From NCBI GenBank assembly GCA_022837205.1, contig JALHEL010000188.1:1-5620 (forward strand): a stretch of 5,620 bases of DNA. The letters are read 5' to 3'. A program made the position numbers and the translations under genes. This document shows positions 1 to 5,620 of this stretch, piece after piece. Below the pieces are notes generated by a model. The model was not told the DNA's origin and did not search any database. It saw only the letters and a program-made list of their open reading frames with translations. How positions within the stretch are numbered: position 1 is the stretch's first letter; the number at the start of each line of letters is the position of its first letter. This stretch comes from Leptolinea sp. GTDB taxonomy: Bacteria > Chloroflexota > Anaerolineae > Anaerolineales > Anaerolineaceae.

Positions 1-839
1 AGGATTTTGACGGAATGCAGATCGAATGTCCGAAAGCCACATCCCTTGATGAAATCAGCCCGGAAAAGTTGGAAGAGAAAATTGATATGGATACAGCGCT
101 GGTCTTGGTTCAATATCCGGATTTCTTCGGACAGATTCAGGATTTTTCCGAGCTTGCAAAAGCCGTCCATGAAAAAGGGGCACTACTCTGTGTCTGTATC
201 AACCCCATTGCGTTAGGACTGCTGAAAACTCCTGGTGAGATGGGGGCTGATATCGTCGTCGGTGAAGGCCAGCCTTTGGGAATCCCACTTTCTTACGGCG
301 GTCCTTATCTCGGAATATTTACCACACGGAAAGAATTGATCCGTAAAGTATCCGGAAGAATCGTTGGCGAGACAGTGGACAACCGGGGGCAGCGGGCATA
401 TGTGCTGACATTAACAGCCCGCGAGCAACACATTCGACGTGAGAAAGCCACTTCCAATATTTGTTCCAATCAGAGTTTAAACGCATTGACCGCAGCCATT
501 TATCTTTCGCTACTCGGCTGCGATGGGTTACGGGCAGTGGCGAAATTATGCTACGATAAAGCGCATTATGCCGCAAAGGAGATCAGTAAGATTCACGGAT
601 ATCGTATCCTGAATCAACGACCTTTCTTCCACGAATTTGTTGTATCCTGTCCTCAGCCACCGTCGGATATAAATCAGCATTTACTCGATCACGGAATGAT
701 CGGCGGGTATGATCTTTCAGAAGAATACCCGATGCTGGGGAATGCTATGCTGATTGCAGTGACGGAAATGATCAATAAGGAAGATATTGATGATCTCTGT
801 GAAATGCTGAAGGAAGGAGAGCATCATGGACGCCACTGA
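1..839 (+). CDS. gcvPA: Glycine dehydrogenase (decarboxylating) subunit 1, GcvPA, C-terminal part (5' end outside window)
   Basis: This is the N-terminal-half subunit of the split P-protein of the glycine cleavage system. With GcvPB it forms the cytosolic PLP enzyme that decarboxylates glycine and passes the aminomethyl group to lipoyl-GcvH. The frame is open from the first complete codon at base 3 to TGA 837-839, about 278 codons. The family is usually near 440-450 residues, so roughly the first third lies left of the window. ATG 15 is an internal methionine, not the start, because the frame is open and family-like before it. Recognisable GcvPA blocks are GEGQPLGIPLSYGGPYLG at about 255-308 and, at about 355-490, GRIVGETVDNRGQRAYVLTL followed by an REQHIRREKATSNICSNQ-like stretch. 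The end overlaps gcvPB by 14 nt, as in a coupled operon; gcvT and gcvH would be expected upstream but are not visible. Nothing suggests damage. The family call is firm; only the start is unknown. Confidence 0.96.
   Translation, partial: DFDGMQIECPKATSLDEISPEKLEEKIDMDTALVLVQYPDFFGQIQDFSELAKAVHEKGALLCVCINPIALGLLKTPGEMGADIVVGEGQPLGIPLSYGGPYLGIFTTRKELIRKVSGRIVGETVDNRGQRAYVLTLTAREQHIRREKATSNICSNQSLNALTAAIYLSLLGCDGLRAVAKLCYDKAHYAAKEISKIHGYRILNQRPFFHEFVVSCPQPPSDINQHLLDHGMIGGYDLSEEYPMLGNAMLIAVTEMINKEDIDDLCEMLKEGEHHGRH
814..819 (+). promoter_or_regulatory. Ribosome binding site of gcvPB inside gcvPA
   Basis: AAGGAG lies 6 nt before ATG 826, within the last codons of gcvPA. It fixes the gcvPB start at 826 and, with the 14-nt overlap, points to translational coupling that would keep the two subunits near equal amounts (inference). 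Confidence 0.8.
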
Positions 840-2277
840 GAAAACGATCTTTGAACTTTCAGCCACTGGCAGAAAAGGGTTTCGATTCCCTTCATCGGAC
901 GTACCGTCAAGCGATCTGCCGGAGTCTCTCCAACGAAAAGATCTGCCGCTGCCGGAACTTTCTGAAGTAGAGGTCGTCCGTCATTACACTCGTCTATCCC
1001 GTCTTAATTATTCTCTGGATAACGGAATGTATCCGCTAGGTTCCTGCACCATGAAATACAATCCAAAAATCTGTGAGAAAGCCGCCCGCATTTCCGCATT
1101 TGCCAATCTGCACCCTCTGCAACCGATCGAATCGGTACAGGGAGCAGTCCTGATTCTTTATGAAATGCAAATCATTTTACAAGAAATCAGCGGATTCCCG
1201 GCTTGTTCCCTCACGCCGGCCGCCGGCGCGCAAGGGGAATTCGGCGGCGTGAAGATGATCGCCGCTTCGCTCCGCGACCGCGGGGAAACACAGCGAAAGA
1301 TAATGTTAATCCCGGATAGCGCGCACGGGACCAATCCGGCTTCGTCCGTCATGAGTGGATTTGAATGCCTTGCGGTCCGTACCGATGAACGCGGCAATAT
1401 CGATTTGAATGATCTTACATCCAAATGCAACGAGCAGCTGGCCGGAATCATGATTACCAATCCCAATACCCTCGGATTGTTTGATGAAAACATCGTCGAA
1501 GTAATCCGCATCGTGCATCAAGCCGGCGGATTGGTTTACGGTGACGGCGCCAATATGAATGCTTTGCTGGGGATCGTTAAACCGGCCGAATTGGGATTCG
1601 ACGTCATGCATTTCAATCTGCATAAAACTTTTGCCACCCCTCACGGTGGTGGGGGACCGGGCGCCGGTGCCATCTGCTGTACGGAACAATTGAAAGCATA
1701 TTTGCCGGGTCCGATCGCAGATATTTTGGAAGAAGCGACTGAAGAAGTACCCCCGCTCTACGGATACCGCATGCCCGAAAAAAGTATCGGAATGCTGCGA
1801 TCTTTCTGGGGGCATTTCGGAATTATTGTCCGGGCTTATTGTTATTGTATGATGTTGGGAGCGGAAGGTCTCCGACGAGTCGCCGAATATGCCACTTTAA
1901 ACGCCAATTATCTGATGGAAGCATTAAAACAGGATTACCCGCTGCCATATGATCGCACCTGCATGCACGAATTCGTTCTGGATGTAAAATGGCCAGACGC
2001 ACCCGGGATACGGGCATTGGACGTTGCCAAACGTTTGATGGACTACAAATTTCATCCGCCGACAAATTATTTTCCATTAATCGTCCATGAGGCTTTGATG
2101 ATCGAACCGACAGAGACTGAAAGCAAAGAGACGCTGGATGATTTCATCAAAGCCATGAAAACGATTGCAAGAGAAGCCCGTGAAAATCCCGAATTGCTGC
2201 ATCAGGCACCAACCGAAACGCCCTTCGGACGAATGGACGAAGTGAAAGCAGCCAGGGATTTAAAAATAGCCGAATAA
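826..2277 (+). CDS. gcvPB: Glycine dehydrogenase (decarboxylating) subunit 2, GcvPB
   Basis: This is the PLP-binding half of the split P-protein of the glycine cleavage system, partner of the GcvPA encoded just upstream. It is 483 residues long, a normal length for GcvPB. Visible family landmarks are NGMYPLGSCTMKYNPK at residues 66-81, the PAAGAQGEFGG block near residue 130, and the PDSAHGTNPAS block near residue 165. A YGDGANMNA segment comes just before the cofactor lysine. The motif NLHKTFATPHGGGGPG contains Lys267, the expected Schiff-base lysine, followed by the glycine-rich loop. Near the C-terminus the conserved HPPTNYFPLIVHEALMIEP segment is present. The start at ATG 826 is supported by the AAGGAG box and the gcvPA overlap. 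The gene closes the operon: a strong terminator follows about 20 nt after TAA 2275-2277, and no lipoamide dehydrogenase gene follows. All key residues appear intact, so it should be functional. Confidence 0.97.
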   Translation: MDATEKTIFELSATGRKGFRFPSSDVPSSDLPESLQRKDLPLPELSEVEVVRHYTRLSRLNYSLDNGMYPLGSCTMKYNPKICEKAARISAFANLHPLQPIESVQGAVLILYEMQIILQEISGFPACSLTPAAGAQGEFGGVKMIAASLRDRGETQRKIMLIPDSAHGTNPASSVMSGFECLAVRTDERGNIDLNDLTSKCNEQLAGIMITNPNTLGLFDENIVEVIRIVHQAGGLVYGDGANMNALLGIVKPAELGFDVMHFNLHKTFATPHGGGGPGAGAICCTEQLKAYLPGPIADILEEATEEVPPLYGYRMPEKSIGMLRSFWGHFGIIVRAYCYCMMLGAEGLRRVAEYATLNANYLMEALKQDYPLPYDRTCMHEFVLDVKWPDAPGIRALDVAKRLMDYKFHPPTNYFPLIVHEALMIEPTETESKETLDDFIKAMKTIAREARENPELLHQAPTETPFGRMDEVKAARDLKIAE

Positions 2278-2298
2278 GGGATTGAAAACAAAACCTCG

Positions 2299-2340
2299 AA
2301 ATTTCTCTCCTTTTTCGAAAAAGGAGAGAAATTTTATTGG
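2299..2340 (+). terminator. Rho-independent terminator of the gcv operon
   Basis: A perfect 36-bp inverted repeat spans 2299-2334, with arms 2299-2315 and 2318-2334 centred on CG. The most GC-rich part of the stem is TCTCTCC/GGAGAGA, and the right arm runs into ATTTTATT. It begins 22 nt after the gcvPB stop codon. The A-rich left flank and T-rich right side fit an intrinsic terminator. The T-tract is short, so the inner T5/A5 pairs may stay open, giving a loop with a 9-11 bp stem. Confidence 0.82.
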
Positions 2341-2343
2341 AAA

Positions 2344-2370
2344 TGATCGGGAATTTTTCTTTTCCGATCA
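2344..2370. other. Second hairpin in the gcvPB-pepA spacer
   Basis: TGATCGG (2344-2350) pairs with CCGATCA (2364-2370). Three further pairs inside (G-T, A-T, A-T) leave a loop of about 7 nt. No T-tract follows on the + strand, so it is not an obvious terminator. It lies 60-90 nt before the aminopeptidase start and could be an operator, a leader structure or a terminator accessory; none of these can be shown from the sequence. Confidence 0.45.
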
Positions 2371-2422
2371 AACAGTTCTTGCGAAATGACAATTTTTGAT
2401 CAATAAGTAGATAGGAAACAAA

Positions 2423-2426
2423 GAGG
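2423..2426 (+). promoter_or_regulatory. Weak ribosome binding site that decides the pepA start
   Basis: GAGG ends 4 nt before ATG 2431 and 13 nt before the in-frame ATG 2440. The spacing is short for the first ATG and too long for the second, so 2431 is preferred, but an actual start at 2440 (three residues shorter) cannot be excluded. I see no convincing sigma-70 promoter in 2371-2420: TTGCGA at 2379 with AATAAG at 2402 is the best and is weak. Confidence 0.5.
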
Positions 2427-2430
2427 AAAA

Positions 2431-3822
2431 ATGAGAAACATGATTGACGCAAAAAATGAAATTGAAATCAAAACATCCTTAAAAATCCCTGCTGGAGCGA
2501 TCCGGTTGCAGATCGTCAGCGGAGCAAAAAGCGAGTTGCTAAAGGAAAAAGGGGATTTGGTCGTCGAAAAAGAAAAATCGAAAACAACCGTTTCTTTCTA
2601 TACGGGCGAAAAAATCAACCCCGATTCATACCGTTCTCTTGGAGGAATCGTCGCAAAATGGATTAGAAAGAACGGCATCAAAACCGCGGCGCTTCAAATT
2701 CCCGCCGATCTGGATGACAGAGATCATAAAGCTTTATTGGAAGGATTGTTGTTGGGTTCATTTTCCTTTGATAAGTACAAGAAAAAAGAGGATCCGGTCA
2801 ATTCCGTCATTTATCTTGACCCTTCCGAAGAAATATTGCTGCAAACCTGTAAGACGATTTGTGATGCGGTGAATATGGCACGGGAATGGGCACATGAACC
2901 GGCTGCGGTTATCAACCCGCAGACACTTTCCGAACGAGCACAAAAATTTGCAAAACAATTCGGCTTGAATTGCAAAATTTTGGATGATAAACAATTAACC
3001 GAAATGGGAGCCGGCGCCATCGTGGCAGTTGGCCAGGGAAGTAAAACACCCTCCCGCATGATCATCCTCGAATATAAAGGAACCGAAAAGGAAAAACCGG
3101 TGGTTTTGGTCGGCAAAGCGCTCACATTTGATTCGGGCGGTTATTCGATTAAACCCGGCGACAGCATGGTTGGGATGAAATATGATAAGTGCGGAGCGAT
3201 GGCTGTTCTAGGGGTTTTGAGAGCCGCTTCTCAGCTGAAAATCGCAACCCCGATTATCGGAATTATCTGCGCAGCAGAGAATATGCTGAGCCAAAATTCT
3301 TATCGTCCGGATGATATTCTGATCAGTCTCTCCGGTAAAAGTATTGAGGTGATCTCAACAGATGCGGAAGGACGATTGGTGTTGGCAGATGGATTGACTT
3401 ATGCTCAACAAAATTTCAGCCCACAAGCCATCGTTGACCTGGCAACTCTTACCGGCGGCTGTGCCGTCGCATACGGGCACGTACGAGCCGGAGTACTCAC
3501 AAACAATCAATCCTTATACCGGGAATTGTTTGAATCAGGAGAAAGAACTTGGGAACGCATTTGGCAACTTCCTAACGATGAAGATTATGCCAAATTGATT
3601 AAAGGAAAAGATGCGGATATTAAAAATTCAGGCGGTCGTCTGGCTTCTCCTGTAACCGGGGGAATGTTTCTGAAAGAATTTGTATCCGATGAGATTCCAT
3701 GGGCGCATCTGGATATAGCCGGTGTCGCGGACCTTGACGAAGCGACCGATTATTCCGTCCCGGGTGCCACCGGTTTTGGGGTTCGTCTGTTAGTCGATTG
3801 GCTGAGTAATCGAAATCAATAA
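2431..3822 (+). CDS. pepA: Leucyl aminopeptidase, M17 family (PepA-like)
   Basis: This is a cytosolic two-metal aminopeptidase that removes N-terminal residues from peptides; family members are hexamers. It is 463 residues, somewhat shorter than the roughly 500 of E. coli PepA, the difference being in the variable N-terminal domain (about 1-150). The catalytic domain is complete. VGKALTFDSGG supplies Lys229 and Asp234, SIKPGDSM supplies the catalytic Lys241, MKYDKCGA supplies Asp252, and STDAEGRLVLADGL supplies Asp311, Glu313 and Arg315. These correspond to the five metal ligands and the two catalytic residues of M17 enzymes. DLATLTGG (about residues 335-342) and WAHLDIAG with GATGFGVRLL near the C-terminus are also typical. 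One departure is Ser309 in place of the Asn that opens the NTDAEGRL signature. There is no signal peptide. It stands alone between two terminators, so it is probably monocistronic. Substrate preference cannot be read from the sequence. Confidence 0.95.
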   Translation: MRNMIDAKNEIEIKTSLKIPAGAIRLQIVSGAKSELLKEKGDLVVEKEKSKTTVSFYTGEKINPDSYRSLGGIVAKWIRKNGIKTAALQIPADLDDRDHKALLEGLLLGSFSFDKYKKKEDPVNSVIYLDPSEEILLQTCKTICDAVNMAREWAHEPAAVINPQTLSERAQKFAKQFGLNCKILDDKQLTEMGAGAIVAVGQGSKTPSRMIILEYKGTEKEKPVVLVGKALTFDSGGYSIKPGDSMVGMKYDKCGAMAVLGVLRAASQLKIATPIIGIICAAENMLSQNSYRPDDILISLSGKSIEVISTDAEGRLVLADGLTYAQQNFSPQAIVDLATLTGGCAVAYGHVRAGVLTNNQSLYRELFESGERTWERIWQLPNDEDYAKLIKGKDADIKNSGGRLASPVTGGMFLKEFVSDEIPWAHLDIAGVADLDEATDYSVPGATGFGVRLLVDWLSNRNQ

Positions 3823-3845
3823 TGGTCTGTTCAGCGGGAAAAATA

Positions 3846-3880
3846 GGGGGCGGGAGAAGTGATATCCCGCCTCTTTTTTT
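3846..3880 (+). terminator. Rho-independent terminator of pepA
   Basis: GGCGGGA (3849-3855) pairs with TCCCGCC (3865-3871), with further G-C/G-T pairing at the base (3846-3848 with 3872-3874). The loop is 9 nt and a run of seven T follows at 3874-3880. It starts 24 nt after the TAA of the aminopeptidase gene. It isolates that gene from the secreted-protein gene downstream. Confidence 0.93.
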
Positions 3881-4001
3881 ACTCGATAGATCGAATCAAT
3901 CGTTCCTCTCTGAAGAGATTTTCAGACATTTTTCAAAAATCTTAATTTTGGCGCGATTCCTGCACGCATAGAAGACATCGGTTAAATATTTTCCGAAAGA
4001 G

Positions 4002-4013
4002 TTTTCCGGAAAA
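4002..4013. repeat. 12-bp palindrome TTTTCCGGAAAA with an upstream half-site copy
   Basis: A perfect palindrome sits about 20 bp upstream of the -24 element described below. TTTTCCG also occurs 13 nt earlier at 3989-3995, giving two direct copies of the half-site on the same face within about one and a quarter helical turns. It may be an operator or activator site for the downstream gene. A structural coincidence in AT-rich leader DNA is the alternative. Confidence 0.4.
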
Positions 4014-4032
4014 TTAAAGAAAAATCGATAAA

Positions 4033-4048
4033 TGGCATTGATATTGCA
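4033..4048 (+). promoter_or_regulatory. Candidate sigma-54 (-24/-12) promoter
   Basis: TGGCATTGATATTGCA fits the RpoN consensus TGGCACG-N4-TTGCW at 10 of the 10 outer core bases (TGGCA and TTGCA). It has exactly 10 nt between the GG and GC pairs. The two bases after TGGCA (TT rather than CG) do not match. The predicted transcript start is near 4059, giving a leader of about 67 nt before ATG 4126. No better sigma-70 promoter is visible in 3881-4125; TTGCAA 4044 with AATTAT 4068 is a poor alternative. Transcription would require RpoN and an enhancer-binding activator, neither of which can be seen here. Confidence 0.5.
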
Positions 4049-4111
4049 ACATAAAAAAGCAAGCCCAAATTATTGGGGAACGGAAACAAAAATTATTATT
4101 TCGAAAGAAAT

Positions 4112-4116
4112 GAGGT
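4112..4116 (+). promoter_or_regulatory. Ribosome binding site of the secreted-protein gene
   Basis: GAGGT lies 9 nt before ATG 4126, close to ideal spacing. It marks 4126 as the true start of the signal peptide and shows that the upstream part of this gene is still equipped for translation. No comparable site precedes any codon that could start the downstream frame after the duplication. Confidence 0.75.
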
Positions 4117-4154
4117 CATAATCTAATGAAAAAACAAACACTTTCCATCTTATT

Positions 4155-4222
4155 GGCTCTGGTATTACTCCTGAGCATATCCATATTCGGCTCTGGTATT
4201 ACTCCTGAGCATATCCATATTC
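4155..4222 (+). repeat. Perfect 34-bp tandem duplication inside the signal-peptide coding region
   Basis: Copy 1 is 4155-4188 and copy 2 is 4189-4222. Both begin GGCTCTGGTATTACTCC and end CATATCCATATTC, and they are identical base for base. The unit codes for most of the hydrophobic core of the signal peptide. Since 34 is not a multiple of three, two copies put the gene out of frame while one or four copies keep it in frame. The absence of any mismatch suggests a recent event. The flanking bases do not extend the repeat on either side. Confidence 0.97.
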
Positions 4223-4435
4223 CCCGTATTTGCACAGGAATTAAGCGAGGATGAAGTCTCCGGTTATTTTGGCGCAATTGAAGACTGGACGACCCAAGAT
4301 CTTGCTTTAGCCGGTGTGGATTCGGAAGCAGTCGATATGACTGAATTCGAAGCCAAAAGTGTTGAGAATCCAGCTCCAACGGCTGAATTAACGGATGAAG
4401 TCACTGTTGAAGGCGAGAAAGGTGTCGATTTACAG

Positions 4436-5560
4436 GCAAAATCGATCATCGATTCAATCACTTCACTTTCCGGTGAATATGTTGCTTGCGGAGACGGAAA
4501 AGTCAAGATTGTAATCGGTCTAAATCGAACCGATGACGACGCAACGACCGGGACGCCCAATATGATATTTGTGAAATCTGTAATTGTGAAAATCAATGGT
4601 ATCGATTACGAACTACAGAACTGTAAATCTCAATATGGGGATGCCTGCAGCAAAGTCTATTTGGATGCAAGCGGGAACGCAGTATTAACCGGCTATGTCG
4701 AAATTCCAGACATTTTAAATGCAAGTACGATTCCTCTTACTAGCGCTACTATCAACTATTCAAAGACTCCTCATGGCGCATTAGAAACTCCGATTACCAG
4801 AACGGATCCGGAAGATGTTGCTACACGTATAAAAGATTTATGCGCGACAGAAGGCGTAGACGTTGTTACGACGAAAGGCATTTATGAACAATGCGGCGGG
4901 AAAGCTTCCTTCAAAGCCGATATTGAAGTCCCGGCAACCGATGGGCCTGACTGCCTAGTCCCTGCACAAATTTATTCGAATTACACCTGCCGTTATACAC
5001 GCTTCGGTTCTGAAGGGTATCCTTTTGGCGGTGATTACTGTACACCCGGCAAAGCCATTCCAGTAAAACCGGGGGACAAGATCCGTTTCGAAGCAATCAT
5101 CAACGATCTGACCAATCCGGTTACCGAGACTTCCGGCGGTGCCGATTTGGATGTGAACTGGCGTTTCGGGTACAACCCGGCCATGATCATCGGAGTTATG
5201 GAAAGCATTCCGGGGCCCGCCGGACTATGCGATGCGAAGATTGTCCCGTTGAAACCGTTGGATTGGATGGAAGATGCGGATAATCCGATCGAACCTTCTG
5301 GATGGTATAACACGTATGATAAAGCGGTTGTTGGCTTATATCAAAAATGCGGAAAATTTGCGGTCATGCAGGTTCGTCTGCGCAATGACGGAGCAAAGAC
5401 CGGTTTTATTAACCTGCCGGGTTCCGTAGCCGTCAACGGTGGTGCTCCGATCGCCTTCTACTGGCTCTCATCCGTCGCTCCGCACGGAAATAAGGTTGCT
5501 CTCGGTCCGGGTGAAATCGTAACTTTGGTAGGCAGAATCTGGCTCACCAATCTGATCAGT
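4436..5560 (+). repeat. Three degenerate protein modules (about 135-150 residues apart)
   Basis: A motif G-x-Y-x-x-C-G recurs at 4472 (GEYVACGDGK), 4877 (GIYEQCGGK) and 5333 (GLYQKCGK). Each is followed by an alternating hydrophobic strand (VKIVIGLN, SFKADIEV, AVMQVRLRN). Each module ends with a second motif, of the type hydrophobic-x-x-x-G-x-x-hydrophobic alternation: KVYLDASGNAVLTGYVEI at 4652, AIPVKPGDKIRFEAIIN at 5054 and KVALGPGEIVTLVGRIWL at 5492. The first-motif cysteines are 135 and 152 residues apart. The strand-like alternation suggests tandem beta-sandwich domains (inference). The repeats are not visible at DNA level, so they are old and differ in kind from the 34-bp duplication. 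Confidence 0.6.
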
Positions 5561-5620
5561 CAGACCAACAGTGACGGAGCAGCTAATGTAGCAGTGAATT
5601 TCTCGGATTTGGGCTTATAT

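Larger units (their letters stand above)
4126..5620 (+). pseudogene. Secreted cysteine-containing three-module protein, frameshifted by a 34-bp duplication; 3' end outside window
   Basis: I do not recognise the family. From ATG 4126 the product starts as a signal peptide: MKKQT, then a hydrophobic core from residue 6 (LSILLALVLLLSISIF). A tandem 34-bp duplication then changes frame, and translation would end at TGA 4252-4254 after 42 residues. The next frame is open from 4175 to the last base with no stop, 466 codons from 4223 alone. Removing one repeat copy joins the two exactly: …SISIF-PVFA/QELSEDE, with a VFA/Q signal peptidase I site after residue 25 and at least 487 residues in total. 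The mature part has ten Cys (110, 155, 163, 228, 245, 265, 277, 294, 357, 397), suggesting disulfides outside the cytoplasm. It has no lipobox and no transmembrane segment within the window. Three degenerate modules are described separately. No convincing alternative start exists downstream: CTG 4193 lacks a ribosome site and the basic N-region. It may be a true pseudogene, a phase-OFF allele or an assembly error. Confidence 0.85.

Noticed and set aside
15..839. Reading ATG 15 as a true start of a 274-residue protein
   Set aside because: The frame is open to base 3 and the product is a known C-terminal portion of GcvPA, so the gene is simply cut by the window edge.
1200..1285. A local GC-rich patch (GCCGGCCGCCGGCGCGC) in gcvPB, possibly foreign or structured DNA
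   Set aside because: It encodes the conserved Ala/Gly-rich PAAGAQGEFGG block in an intact frame; amino-acid content accounts for it.
1306..1815. A 169-codon minus-strand open frame inside gcvPB, and other long antisense frames
   Set aside because: They are antisense to strongly conserved coding sequence, have no recognisable motif or ribosome site, and are shadows of the real frame.
3905..3945. Small inverted repeats (TCTCT/AGAGA and ATTTTT/AAAAAT) after the pepA terminator
   Set aside because: The stems are only 5-6 bp and AT-rich or with tiny loops; they are expected by chance in such sequence.
4251..4310. ATGA at the end of the 42-codon frame as a re-initiation start
   Set aside because: ATG 4251 is in the third frame and meets TAG after about 19 codons, so it does not enter the secreted-protein frame.
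4116..4379. Minus-strand 87-codon frame across the 34-bp duplication
   Set aside because: It is a shadow frame on the complement of the signal-peptide region, with no ribosome site or family resemblance.
1..5620. CRISPR arrays, tRNA or rRNA genes, insertion sequences, glycine riboswitch
   Set aside because: No repeat-spacer pattern, cloverleaf, transposase fragment or tandem glycine aptamer is visible; a gcv riboswitch, if present, would lie upstream of the operon and outside the window.

Overview
The window is a gene-dense bacterial segment of moderate GC content, with every real gene on the + strand. It holds three transcription units. The first is the end of a glycine-cleavage operon: the C-terminal part of gcvPA, then a complete gcvPB. 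The second is a single M17 leucyl aminopeptidase gene. The third is the 5' part of a gene for an exported, cysteine-containing protein that runs off the right edge. Rho-independent terminators at about 2299-2340 and 3846-3880 separate the units. Split P-protein subunits (GcvPA/GcvPB) occur in many Gram-positive, thermophilic and anaerobic lineages. A fermentative anaerobe, for example of the Anaerolineae/Chloroflexota type, would fit, but this is a guess with no decisive marker in the window.

Region 1-2277 encodes the two halves of glycine decarboxylase, translationally coupled through a 14-nt overlap. The PLP-lysine motif and the glycine-rich loop are intact in GcvPB. Region 2278-2430 holds a strong terminator, a second hairpin and the aminopeptidase leader. 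Region 2431-3822 encodes the aminopeptidase, with all expected metal ligands and catalytic residues. It ends in a textbook terminator.

The unusual part is 3881-5620. The leader of about 245 nt carries a good match to a sigma-54 (-24/-12) promoter at 4033-4048 and a 12-bp palindrome upstream of it. The gene that follows starts at ATG 4126 behind a clear ribosome binding site and begins as a typical signal peptide. Inside the hydrophobic core, a perfect 34-bp head-to-tail duplication (4155-4188 and 4189-4222) shifts the reading frame, and translation would stop at 4252-4254 after 42 residues. With one copy removed in silico, the frame runs without a stop from 4126 to the window end, as an ideal signal peptide (…PVFA/QE) followed by at least 460 residues of secreted protein. 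That protein has ten cysteines and three degenerate modules. I do not recognise its family.

The duplication is either a recent inactivating mutation, a slippage-based ON/OFF switch for a surface or secreted protein, or an assembly error. The sequence alone cannot decide between these, but the intact downstream frame shows that any event must be recent or reversible.
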